From Methylocaldum sp. 14B (GTDB taxonomy: Bacteria; Pseudomonadota; Gammaproteobacteria; Methylococcales; Methylococcaceae), in NCBI RefSeq assembly GCF_002005105.1, contig NZ_MSCV01000001.1, positions 186,001 to 250,000 of the forward strand: 64,000 nucleotides of DNA, read 5' to 3'. A program made the translations under genes and the position numbers. Every line of letters starts with the position of its first letter. Position 1 is the first letter of the stretch. A model generated the notes under the pieces. That model was not told where the DNA came from. It did not search any database and saw only the letters and a list, made by a program, of their open reading frames with translations. This document shows positions 14,454 to 21,380 of this stretch, in pieces.

Positions 14454-16091
14454 ATGGCAACCGGAAAAAAACTCAGTCTCTCGATCCTGCTGAAAACCAT
14501 CGATCAGGCCACCGGCCCGATCAAGAAGCTCAACGGCCAATTGCAGGCGATGAACGCGCCCGTCAAGCGGCTATCGTTCGAAATGGACAAATTCGCGCGG
14601 CTCTCGGGCTTGTCGGCCGTGAAAACGGGCCTGGCCGATGTCGGCCGCGAGGCGACGTCACTCGGCGCAAAGCTTGGGGCGCTCGGCATCGGGGCGGGAT
14701 TCTTGTTCAAGAAGGCTTTTGTCGACCCAGCCGCCGAGTTCGAGCGGTTCCAATCCGTCCTGGAGCAGCTGGAGGGTAGCAGCGCGAAGGCTCGGGAATC
14801 CATGAAGTGGGTCTCCAATTTCGCGGCGGAAACGCCGTTTTCCCTCGGCGAGGTGACCGATTCCTTCGTCAAAATGCGGGCCTACGGACTCGACCCGACC
14901 AACGGCCTGCTGCGGACGCTGGGCGATACCGGCGCCGCGATGGGCAAGCCCGTCATGCAGGCGGTCGAAGCCGTGGCCGATGCCATGACCGGAGAGAATG
15001 AGCGGCTAAAGGAGTTCGGGATCCGGGCGAGTACCGTCGGCAAGAAGATCGTCTACGAGTACACCGTCAACGGCCAGACCATGCGGAAGTCGGCCGACAA
15101 GAACAACCGCGCCGCGATCGTCGGCACCCTCGAATCCATTTGGAATTCAAAATACGGGGGCGCGATGGCCAAGCAGCAAAAGAACTGGACGTTCATGTGG
15201 CAGGCGATCGGGGACCAATGGGACCGCTTCAAGCTGAACGTCATGAACTCAGGGCTGTTCGACTGGATGAAGGGCAATCTGTCCGATCTGCTCGAACGCA
15301 TCAACCGCATGGCGGCCGATGGCAGCCTGGAGGCCTGGGCGAAGCAGACCGGCACCGCGATTCAGGACTTCCTTGAGGAAGCATTGCGCGGAATCCGTGC
15401 GGTCGGGCGATCCATCGGCACCTTGGCGGGAAACGTCGGCGGCTGGTCCAATCTGATCAAGCTCGGATTTTTGGGGATAGCGGCGACCATCACCGGGCCA
15501 TTGATCGCTGCCGCGTTCAAGCTCACGGCAGCGCTGTCGCTCAATCCCTTCATGGCGCTATTAACCGCCGGCACCATCGCCGTAGCCATACTGACGGGCT
15601 TATGGAACCCGCTCGAAACGCTATGGCCGGAGCAATGGGAGCGAATTACCAACTCGATCGGGCTCAAGATCGATAGCCTGATCGAGTCCATCTTGCGGAA
15701 GGTACGGGTGCTCGGGCCGCTCCTGCCGAATTCCTTCCTGGCGTGGAGCGCTCGCGAGCTGGCGGACATCGACCGACGTCGCACACTGTTGACGCAACCC
15801 CTGTCGCCACAACTCAAAGCGTTGACGGCTCCGGCATCCGGGCTTTCCGGATCGGGCGGAAATGTTGTTCCCTTCCCGCAAGAGAGAGTCGCTACACCGT
15901 CACCGTTCACGGGGCGGGGCGGATCTGCATCGGTGGACCGCATCGTGGCGGAAGCGCTGCGGTCCATGAGCGAAAAAGAGGCGAAAATCGGAATCAAGAT
16001 CGATGGCTCCGTGCCGGCGCGAGTCAACCAGATGTCCAGCAAGGGCCTGCAAGTCGATGTTGATTCCGGCTTGATGGGCGCGGCTTGGTAG
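14454..16091 (+). CDS. Phage tail tape-measure protein
   Basis: A 545-residue tail tape-measure protein, which in siphophages and myophages sets tail length and occupies the tail lumen. The conserved N-terminal tape-measure domain is clear: FERFQSVLEQLEGSSAKARE, ETPFSLGEVTDSFVKMRAYG, GDTGAAMGKPVMQAVEAVAD and RLKEFGIRAS. A hydrophobic central part (~335-400, for example ITGPLIAAAFKLTAALSL) matches the usual membrane-active segment. The C-terminus is short and polar. It is small for the family, implying a short tail if used. No tail tube, chaperone, baseplate or sheath gene is nearby, so it stands alone behind a terminator. Confidence 0.88.
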   Translation: MATGKKLSLSILLKTIDQATGPIKKLNGQLQAMNAPVKRLSFEMDKFARLSGLSAVKTGLADVGREATSLGAKLGALGIGAGFLFKKAFVDPAAEFERFQSVLEQLEGSSAKARESMKWVSNFAAETPFSLGEVTDSFVKMRAYGLDPTNGLLRTLGDTGAAMGKPVMQAVEAVADAMTGENERLKEFGIRASTVGKKIVYEYTVNGQTMRKSADKNNRAAIVGTLESIWNSKYGGAMAKQQKNWTFMWQAIGDQWDRFKLNVMNSGLFDWMKGNLSDLLERINRMAADGSLEAWAKQTGTAIQDFLEEALRGIRAVGRSIGTLAGNVGGWSNLIKLGFLGIAATITGPLIAAAFKLTAALSLNPFMALLTAGTIAVAILTGLWNPLETLWPEQWERITNSIGLKIDSLIESILRKVRVLGPLLPNSFLAWSARELADIDRRRTLLTQPLSPQLKALTAPASGLSGSGGNVVPFPQERVATPSPFTGRGGSASVDRIVAEALRSMSEKEAKIGIKIDGSVPARVNQMSSKGLQVDVDSGLMGAAW

Positions 16092-16150
16092 CGTATCATC
16101 GCCTTAGCCTGCTCAGCGGCATCGTAGTTGAGACTAGTTGCACCAGAAGA

Positions 16151-16184
16151 ACCCCGGCAGCCTTGGGCTCGACCGGGGTTTTTT
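16151..16184 (+). terminator. Terminator after the tape-measure gene
   Basis: ACCCCGG (16151-16157) pairs with CCGGGGT (16173-16179) and is followed by T's to 16184. It lies about 60 bases after the tape-measure stop and would end that transcript. Confidence 0.8.
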
Positions 16185-16207
16185 ATGCCTGCCGTTTCCG
16201 TCCCGAT

Positions 16208-16450
16208 TCACATTTCGTCGTCGGCGGATTGGGAGATTTGAGGTCTCGGTAAATTTACCGAGACCTCTTTTTTATACTGGTTGATTCCGGGCGACTCCGT
16301 CATATTCGCCAGCTTCGCCGCGACCATGGCCCGCTGGGTTTCGTTCAGGTGGCGCTTGGTAGGCCGTCCGCGCGCGCGAGGGTCGCCGCTATCGATCAAG
16401 TGGAAAATTTTCCGCTTGATCCTGCCGTCCGCGCAATTTTCACCTCGAAA
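16208..16450 (-). pseudogene. Remnant resembling a ParB-like phage/plasmid regulator
   Basis: The leftward frame contains RGRPTKRHLNETQRAMVAAK followed by LANM, then NLPRPQISQSADDEM and a stop. RHLN-x-x-QRAMVAA-LAN is a recurrent motif in ParB-like proteins of phages and plasmids, where it precedes an HTH. Here the frame stops where the HTH should begin and no good start codon or N-terminal ParB domain is present, so I read it as a fragment. A rightward terminator also lies inside the frame. The assignment rests on remembered motifs and is tentative. Confidence 0.35.
16240..16273 (+). terminator. 28-bp palindromic terminator
   Basis: GAGGTCTCGGTAAA and its exact reverse complement form a spacerless palindrome (16240-16267) followed by T's to 16273. 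It is a strong rightward terminator, backing up the one at 16151. Confidence 0.75.
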
Positions 16451-16861
16451 GCAATCACCGTGCCAGCGCGGTAAAACCACATAGATTAGTATGGAATGGA
16501 AATTGCCGTGGAGATGAACAGCGATCAATGAAAGAATCGCGCCAATCGATAAGCCGCGCCAATCCTGGCGTAGAGACTGGCATGGGGAATGTATAGTGGA
16601 AAATGGCATGGAAGCCACCACGTACCCGACCCGGCGAATTGACGGATATTCGCGAATGTGCGCATACTGACCGCACTACCAAACTTATCGCGGACCCCGC
16701 ACCCGTCAGACTTGCGGATTTTTTATGCCCATAGTTTCTATGGCGCGGTCGATACGGTGAAATAAGGCGGGCAACCGCACGAATAAGCCGAGCCATCGAT
16801 AAGTGGTAGTTGAGACCGCGCCACCCTCATTCTGGTGGCGCTCTTCCTGGGGAATATCACC

Positions 16862-17116
16862 ATGTCAAACCAAACTGCGTCCAATCTGCCGAGAGCCGCT
16901 GAATTGCCGGATCAGGCAAAAGGCCTGCCGCATCACACCAACCTCGAAACCGCACGCGTCATGCTGGAACAAACGAAATCTCTATTGTGCGTTGTTCGCG
17001 GCGCCGTTGGTGGCGCGCTTGATTCGCAGCTCAGTGAGCGAGATGTCGACGGAATCCAGGTCGTATGCGACGAGATCGAGAGCCGCATCGATCACGCTCT
17101 CGACCTGGTTGGGTAA
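16862..17116 (+). CDS. Unknown small element protein
   Basis: An 84-residue protein with GGGGAA about 10 nt before its ATG. The layout is a polar N-terminus, then helices with two cysteines (LLCVVRGAVGGALDSQLSER and IQVVCDEIESRIDHALDLVG). It reads like many small phage proteins of the DUF type that sit near the end of prophages. Family not recognised. An 11-base gap separates it from the next small gene, with which it forms a two-gene unit ending at a strong terminator. Confidence 0.6.
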   Translation: MSNQTASNLPRAAELPDQAKGLPHHTNLETARVMLEQTKSLLCVVRGAVGGALDSQLSERDVDGIQVVCDEIESRIDHALDLVG

Positions 17117-17127
17117 AGGAGATCGCA

Positions 17128-17310
17128 ATGAAAGAGATCGCAGTGAGCGTGATTGACCGAATCCATAACATCGCGGACAAGATTGAATTCTTGAAGCAGA
17201 TGTCGACGCTCAAGGATTTCTCGGTTAGCGGCCAGGCGGCGGGCGGCCTATACCGCATCCTTGATGACATTGCGGAAGACCTGAAAGCGATCAGGGCCGA
17301 GATCGACTGA
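17128..17310 (+). CDS. Unknown 60-residue element protein
   Basis: A very small protein with a good AAAGGAG ribosome binding site 7 nt upstream. It consists of two predicted helices (SVIDRIHNIADKIEFLKQM and AGGLYRILDDIAEDLKAIRA) around a short polar loop. No family is recognised. A perfect bidirectional terminator follows 16 nt later, which supports its reality as a transcribed gene. Confidence 0.6.
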   Translation: MKEIAVSVIDRIHNIADKIEFLKQMSTLKDFSVSGQAAGGLYRILDDIAEDLKAIRAEID

Positions 17311-17326
17311 CCCGTAGCGTTGGAGC

Positions 17327-17366
17327 GCATAAAAAAAGCCCGGCGCGAACCGGGCTTTTTTTATGC
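17327..17366. terminator. Perfect bidirectional terminator between convergent units
   Basis: GCATAAAAAAAGCCCGG pairs perfectly with its reverse complement over a 6-base loop, giving U runs for both directions. It serves the rightward small genes and the leftward DUF2335 unit. Confidence 0.9.
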
Positions 17367-17400
17367 GGATGGCAGGCGAAAAAGCGCGTAAATTTAAGAT

Positions 17401-17862
17401 TTACAAATCATTTGCAGAGGTTGCTTTACCTGCCTGCAGGAACCCGGTGGCGATGGCGACCAAAGTAGATCCAGCGACAACGCCAGCAAGGATATCCTTG
17501 TCGATATATGCCAGAAATGCCACGAGGCACATACCTATTGTGATAAGGCTCCATGCCATCCAGTGGGCGCGTCGGTTATCCCCTTTCTGCGCATTTAATG
17601 CGGCGAAAGCAATTTCTCGCGCATGCTTTGAATCATCTTCAAATACGCGCAGAATTCTCTCTGGCGCGTCCGGAATGATTTCACCGTATTGACGGAAAAT
17701 TTCCGGGGGTGGGATCGGGCCGGAAAAATGCTGTTGAGACACAACGCTTTGAATCCGTTCAGCGGGTGATGCCGTTCCAGGCAAATGTTCTACGAAATCA
17801 GCGATCGGATCTCTACGATCCGGTAAGGACTGTTTAGCGAGTTTCTTTTGCCTTCTGGCCAT
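17401..17862 (-). CDS. DUF2335 family predicted membrane protein
   Basis: A 153-residue protein. The family signature FSGPIPPPEIFRQYGEIIPDAPERIL is visible in pieces: FSGPIPPPEIFRQYGEIIPD, then APERILRVFEDD. Two transmembrane segments follow (AWSLITIGMCLVAFLAYI and ILAGVVAGSTLVAIATGFL). DUF2335 proteins are common in prophages and islands, with function unknown. It is transcribed against the rest of the element, as is usual for lysogenic-conversion cargo. The N-terminus overlaps the upstream small gene by 29 bases. Confidence 0.85.
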   Translation of the reverse strand: MARRQKKLAKQSLPDRRDPIADFVEHLPGTASPAERIQSVVSQQHFSGPIPPPEIFRQYGEIIPDAPERILRVFEDDSKHAREIAFAALNAQKGDNRRAHWMAWSLITIGMCLVAFLAYIDKDILAGVVAGSTLVAIATGFLQAGKATSANDL

Positions 17863-18049
17863 GCAATCTACCGTTGGCGGGATGGCGAGTAACTTTTTCT
17901 ATGGAGTTACTTAAGCGGCTACCGATCTCTGTCCAATTCACCCGCATCATTTCGATTGCGCCTTCCTTGACTATAAAGCGGCCATAACCGCCATGAGGAA
18001 GTACAGAGAAAATTTCAGGTATGGCTCTCAGAGCTGACTTCCGCTTCAT
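17834..18049 (-). CDS. Unknown small basic protein upstream of DUF2335 gene
   Basis: A 71-residue basic protein (KRKSALRAIPEIFSVL, RLSNSIEKVTRHPANGR). The overlap of 29 bases with the DUF2335 gene suggests translational coupling. No family is recognised, and a shorter start within the frame is possible. It could be a small regulator of the cargo unit. The region to the right (18050-18149) holds no gene. Confidence 0.42.
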   Translation of the reverse strand: MKRKSALRAIPEIFSVLPHGGYGRFIVKEGAIEMMRVNWTEIGSRLSNSIEKVTRHPANGRLHGQKAKETR

Positions 18050-18149
18050 TTATCTACCCTCTCATGCAGCCTGAATTCAATCATCACCGTACATATAACC
18101 ATAGACTACAAACGGTAGTCACGATTTTTTTGGTTGATCTGCAGGCATG

Positions 18150-18177
18150 AAAAAGCCCGGTAAGCGCCGGGCTTTTT
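18150..18177. terminator. Bidirectional terminator beside the right att site
   Basis: AAAAAGCCCGG and CCGGGCTTTTT flank a short loop. Read leftward it ends the reconstituted tRNA-Leu transcript. It is the element-carried counterpart of the terminator at 4723-4743. Confidence 0.85.
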
Positions 18178-18268
18178 GTTGCGTTGCCTGTCTACATTGC
18201 GTCTACAGCAGTTTTTGCTTGCCGTTTTTGTCCGACGCTTCCGAGTTCGTAACGTCTTGTTTTTTAAG

Positions 18269-18326
18269 TGGTGCCGAGGGCGAGAATCGAACTCGCACTT
18301 GGTTTCCCAAACCAGATTTTGAGTCT
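18269..18326 (-). repeat. attR: tRNA-Leu 3' end carried by the element
   Basis: Identical to attL at 4840-4897. The motif TCTACATTGCGTCTACA lies ~65 bases further left, as it does near attL (one base changed) and at the integrase start. The crossover must lie within these 58 bases; the exact site cannot be read. Confidence 0.88.
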
Positions 18327-18355
18327 GGCGCGTCTACCAGTTTCGCCACCTCGGC
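18269..18355 (-). tRNA. tRNA-Leu(CAA), reconstituted at attR
   Basis: Read leftward, 87 bases from GCCGAGG to CCTCGGCACCA. The seven-pair acceptor stem is perfect, CCA is encoded, the anticodon stem CCAGA/TCTGG encloses loop CTCAAAA with anticodon CAA, and a long variable arm typical of leucine tRNAs is present. The gene decodes UUG. Its 3' 58 bases are identical to the fragment at 4840-4897, so the 3' part was supplied by the integrated element. It is divergent from queA. Confidence 0.97.
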
Positions 18356-18438
18356 GCGAAAGCAGGCGAATTATAAAGAAATCTCTCTTAAAAAGCCACA
18401 TACTGCATTCTTTTCTCCCCGACTGTTACCATCTGTCG

Positions 18439-19473
18439 ATGCGTAAAAGTGATTTCTTTTTTGAGCTTCCCGAGGATCTGATCGCCCAGTACCCGCTACC
18501 GGAGCGTAGCGCCAGTCGGCTGCTGTGTTTGGATGGAACGACCGGCGAAATTGACGATCGTATGTTTATCGAGCTGCCGGAACTGCTTCGTGCGGGCGAC
18601 CTTCTAGTCTTTAACGATACCAAAGTCATGCCGGCGCGGCTTTTTGGCCGCAAAGCGTCCGGAGGCAGGGTGGAGGTTTTGATCGAACGGGTGCTCGGTC
18701 CGAGTATGGGCTTGGCCCATGTGCGTGCAAGCAAGGCTCCGAAAGCGGGAACCGAAATTCTTCTCGAAGGCGGTTTTCGATGCACAGTTCAAGGACGGCA
18801 AGACGATTTGTTCCTGCTGATGCTTCTCGACGGTCGAACCGTCGATGAAGTCTTGAGCGCCGTTGGGCATATTCCTCTGCCGCCTTATATCGACCGGCCG
18901 GATTCGGTATACGATTGGGAACGTTATCAGACCGTGTTTGCGAAGGCGTCCGGTGCCGTAGCGGCGCCCACCGCCGGTCTGCATTTCGATGAAGCGATGC
19001 TGGAGCGCCTGGCTGCGAAGGGTATCGAGCGGGCTTTTGTGACGCTGCATGTGGGCAGCGGCACGTTTCAACCCTTGCGGGTGGATGAACTGGATCAGCA
19101 CAAAATGCATTCGGAGCTTTGCGAGGTCGGTTCGGACGTGGTGGAAAAAGTTAACGAGGTTCGGCAGCGCGGGGGGCGGGTGATTGCCGTCGGAACAACC
19201 GTAGTGCGGACATTGGAGTCGGCCTCGCTTAAAGGGTCCCTGACTTCTTACAAAGGCGAGACGAATTTGTTTATTCGTCCGGGCTTCCACTTTCGTTGTG
19301 TCGATGCCATGGTTACAAATTTTCATCTTCCGGAATCCACCCTGTTGACCTTGGTGTGCGCTTTTGCCGGTTATTCCGAGGTTCTGGCGGCCTATCGGCA
19401 CGCCGTAGAGCGCAAATACCGGTTTTTCAGTTACGGCGACGCGATGTTTGTCACGCACAAGCCGCATGCGTAA
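18439..19473 (+). CDS. queA: S-adenosylmethionine:tRNA ribosyltransferase-isomerase
   Basis: A 344-residue QueA, which transfers the ribosyl group of SAM to 7-aminomethyl-7-deazaguanine in tRNA, forming epoxyqueuosine at the wobble position. The start [20 protein letters not shown] is the typical N-terminus, so I chose the ATG at 18439. Later blocks [36 protein letters not shown] and [14 protein letters not shown] are family hallmarks. The usual partner tgt does not follow. It is the first chromosomal gene to the right of the integrated element. Confidence 0.97.
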   Translation: MRKSDFFFELPEDLIAQYPLPERSASRLLCLDGTTGEIDDRMFIELPELLRAGDLLVFNDTKVMPARLFGRKASGGRVEVLIERVLGPSMGLAHVRASKAPKAGTEILLEGGFRCTVQGRQDDLFLLMLLDGRTVDEVLSAVGHIPLPPYIDRPDSVYDWERYQTVFAKASGAVAAPTAGLHFDEAMLERLAAKGIERAFVTLHVGSGTFQPLRVDELDQHKMHSELCEVGSDVVEKVNEVRQRGGRVIAVGTTVVRTLESASLKGSLTSYKGETNLFIRPGFHFRCVDAMVTNFHLPESTLLTLVCAFAGYSEVLAAYRHAVERKYRFFSYGDAMFVTHKPHA

Positions 19474-19513
19474 CCGATAATACCCAGACCATCAATTTTT
19501 ATGCGGAACCGGA

Positions 19514-20620
19514 ATGGTCGCGAAGACGTCCGAGCTTCTTAAGCAGTTCAGCCCCGGGCGAATTCTGTTACCGGTCGTTTTGGGATTGGGTATCGTCGGC
19601 TACACGCTGTATGGCGAATGGGTCAAGAGCGGCCTTCCGATGGGCGAGGTGCTGGATCGTTTCGCCTGGACTTCGCGTTCGGTCTTCTGGATTGCTTTGG
19701 CGCTCCTGATGATGATGCTGCGCGATTTCGGCTACATGTGGCAATTGCGGATATTGACCGACCGTAAGCTGGAGTGGCGGACCTGTCTCGAAATAATCCT
19801 CCTTTGGGATTTCTTCGCCGCGGTTTCGCCATCCATGGTCGGCGGAGCCGCCGTTGCGGTGTTTATGCTGGTCAAAGAACAGATCAGCATCGGTCGCAGC
19901 ACCGCGATCGTATTTACCACGGTTTTTCTCGATCAGGTGTTCTATACCTCGCTCCCTTTCTTCGCGAGCCTGTTCGTTCCTCAGGCCGACATTTTCGCGC
20001 CCTTGCACTACATTCGGTCGGAACTGCTCGGAACCAGCATGATGGTCGGGTTTTGGGTGGCTTGGGGTGGGCTGGTCGTCTACTTGATACTGCTTATTGC
20101 GGCATTGTTCGTAGCGCCGCACTGGATCAACTGGTGGCTGACCAGGCTGCTCATGCTACGGATGTTCCGCTTCTGGCGCTCGCGAGGCTTGCACATGGTC
20201 AACGACCTGCTCACGGCCTCGCGTGATTTGCGGGATAGGAAATCGATTTTCTGGTTTCAGGTTTGGGTGGCGACATCGCTTGCATGGATAGGCCGATATC
20301 TGGTCTTGAACTGCGTTCTTGCGGCTTTTTCCCCTGTGCCGATGACATTGTTCGATCATCTGCTCGCCATTGGTCGACAAGCCGTGTTATGGATAGTCAT
20401 GGTTCTTTCGCCGACTCCCGGCAGCGCCGGCGTCGCCGAACTCGGTTTTTCCTGGCTGTTCGGGGATTTCGCCCCGGCTGGCGTGGCCCTGGGTCTGGCC
20501 ATTCTGTGGCGGCTGATCAGCTACTATCCCTATTTGATCATCGGCGTGCCGGTCATGACGCGTTGGGTTAAGCGCGTGTATGGCTCCGATGTCCGGCAGC
20601 CGCGAATCGGTATCGATTGA
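19514..20620 (+). CDS. UPF0104/YbhN-type integral membrane protein
   Basis: A 368-residue polytopic inner-membrane protein of the lysylphosphatidylglycerol-synthase transmembrane (UPF0104/YbhN) family. Seven or eight hydrophobic segments are visible, including ILLPVVLGLGIVGYTLYG, FWIALALLMMMLRDFGYMW and WGGLVVYLILLIAALFVA. The conserved patch SPTPGSAGVAELGFSWLF near the C-terminus is typical. Some relatives are glycolipid flippases or lack a known substrate, so function stays open. A 40-base gap follows queA. Confidence 0.82.
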   Translation: MVAKTSELLKQFSPGRILLPVVLGLGIVGYTLYGEWVKSGLPMGEVLDRFAWTSRSVFWIALALLMMMLRDFGYMWQLRILTDRKLEWRTCLEIILLWDFFAAVSPSMVGGAAVAVFMLVKEQISIGRSTAIVFTTVFLDQVFYTSLPFFASLFVPQADIFAPLHYIRSELLGTSMMVGFWVAWGGLVVYLILLIAALFVAPHWINWWLTRLLMLRMFRFWRSRGLHMVNDLLTASRDLRDRKSIFWFQVWVATSLAWIGRYLVLNCVLAAFSPVPMTLFDHLLAIGRQAVLWIVMVLSPTPGSAGVAELGFSWLFGDFAPAGVALGLAILWRLISYYPYLIIGVPVMTRWVKRVYGSDVRQPRIGID

Positions 20621-20627
20621 GCCCTTT

Positions 20628-21050
20628 ATGTTCGAATTGCATCCTCGTTTGTCGCAGGATTGTATTCAGTTAGGCCATTTTCCGTTGTGCCGGCTTTTGC
20701 TGATGAATGAGAACCGCTATCCGTGGTTCATCCTCGTTCCGGAGCGGGAAGAGCTTAGCGAGATTTATCAGTTGACGGATGAGGACCAGGTTCAGCTTAT
20801 GCGGGAATCGTCCCACATCTCCCGTACGCTGTCGGAGCTGTTTCGTGCCGATAAGATGAATATCGCCGCCATCGGCAATCTGGTGCCACAGCTTCACCTT
20901 CACCATGTGGTGCGCTATCGAGGCGATCCGGCGTGGCCCGGTCCGATTTGGGGTCGCTTCGATCCGTTGCCTTACGACGCACCTACTATCATGGAGATCA
21001 GGCGAAAGCTCGGAGCCGCGCCTTTGCAACATTTTGTCTTTTTCGATTGA
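20628..21050 (+). CDS. HIT family protein
   Basis: A 140-residue histidine-triad family protein, a small nucleotide hydrolase or transferase. The HIT-like motif appears as [19 protein letters not shown] near residue 90, and the N-terminal part ([20 protein letters not shown]) is typical of the HIT group associated with diadenosine phosphates. The triad pattern is H-x-H-H rather than a textbook H-x-H-x-H. The ATG at 20628 avoids a long overlap with the upstream gene. Substrate unknown. Confidence 0.85.
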   Translation: MFELHPRLSQDCIQLGHFPLCRLLLMNENRYPWFILVPEREELSEIYQLTDEDQVQLMRESSHISRTLSELFRADKMNIAAIGNLVPQLHLHHVVRYRGDPAWPGPIWGRFDPLPYDAPTIMEIRRKLGAAPLQHFVFFD

Positions 21051-21054
21051 GACC

Positions 21055-21309
21055 ATGGACTGCCGGACCGGCTGCGGCGCCTGCTGCATCGCCATATCAA
21101 TTTCCAGCCCGCTTCCCGGCATGCCCGAAGGCAAGCCGTCAGGCGTTCGGTGCATCCATCTGACCCCTGATTTTCGATGTGCCATTTTCGGGCAGCCCGG
21201 CCGTCCGGCTTGTTGCGCGGGACTGCAGCCGTCGCAGGAAATGTGCGGCAACAGCCGGGAAGAGGCGATCGCCTATCTGACCTGGCTGGAAGATGCGACG
21301 CTCCCGTAG
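21055..21309 (+). CDS. YkgJ family cysteine-cluster protein
   Basis: An 84-residue protein with an N-terminal CRTGCGACC cluster and further conserved cysteines (GVRCIHL, FRCAIFG, PACCAGL, EMCGNS). This is the Zn/Fe-chelating pattern of YkgJ proteins, whose function is unknown. It begins 4 nt after the HIT gene, so the two are probably cotranscribed. The length is slightly short compared with E. coli YkgJ. Confidence 0.85.
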   Translation: MDCRTGCGACCIAISISSPLPGMPEGKPSGVRCIHLTPDFRCAIFGQPGRPACCAGLQPSQEMCGNSREEAIAYLTWLEDATLP

Positions 21310-21380
21310 TCCGCCGGCGAACCAGAACTCGCACCGTTCGCAACAGTCAATATCCAGGGAGTGAACGGAGGAGATCAGGC

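Larger units (their letters stand above)
16092..16861. other. 770-base region with terminators and a gene remnant
   Basis: No intact gene is supported. It contains two rightward terminators (16151-16184 and 16240-16273), the leftward remnant at 16208-16450, and GTAGTTGAGAC near 16124 and again near 16805. TTTTTTATGCC occurs at both ~16180 and ~16723, each after a GC-rich stem, so the region may be partly duplicated. ORFs on the + strand here have no ribosome binding site or family signal. Confidence 0.5.
4840..18326. mobile_element. tRNA-Leu-integrated element, putative phage satellite (~13.5 kb)
   Basis: The element is bounded by an identical 58-bp stretch of tRNA-Leu 3' sequence (4840-4897 and 18269-18326). 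The left copy lacks the tRNA 5' half and the right copy completes a functional tRNA. In order it carries a tyrosine integrase, an unknown gene, an AlpA-like HTH protein, two small genes, a P-loop replication ATPase, an iteron-rich putative origin, nine small operon genes including a Nu1-like small terminase subunit, a tape-measure protein, two small genes and a leftward DUF2335 unit. Large terminase, portal, capsid, lysis genes and all other tail genes are absent, so it is not an intact prophage. Composition varies strongly inside it, pointing to mosaic origin. Confidence 0.85.

Noticed and set aside
4840..18326. An intact prophage
   Set aside because: No large terminase, portal, major capsid, tail tube, lysis or repressor gene could be found, and the operon genes overlap without gaps for lost ones.
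18268..18438. Extended start of queA through the tRNA
   Set aside because: The extra codons are simply the complement of the tRNA gene; the ATG at 18439 gives the family N-terminus.
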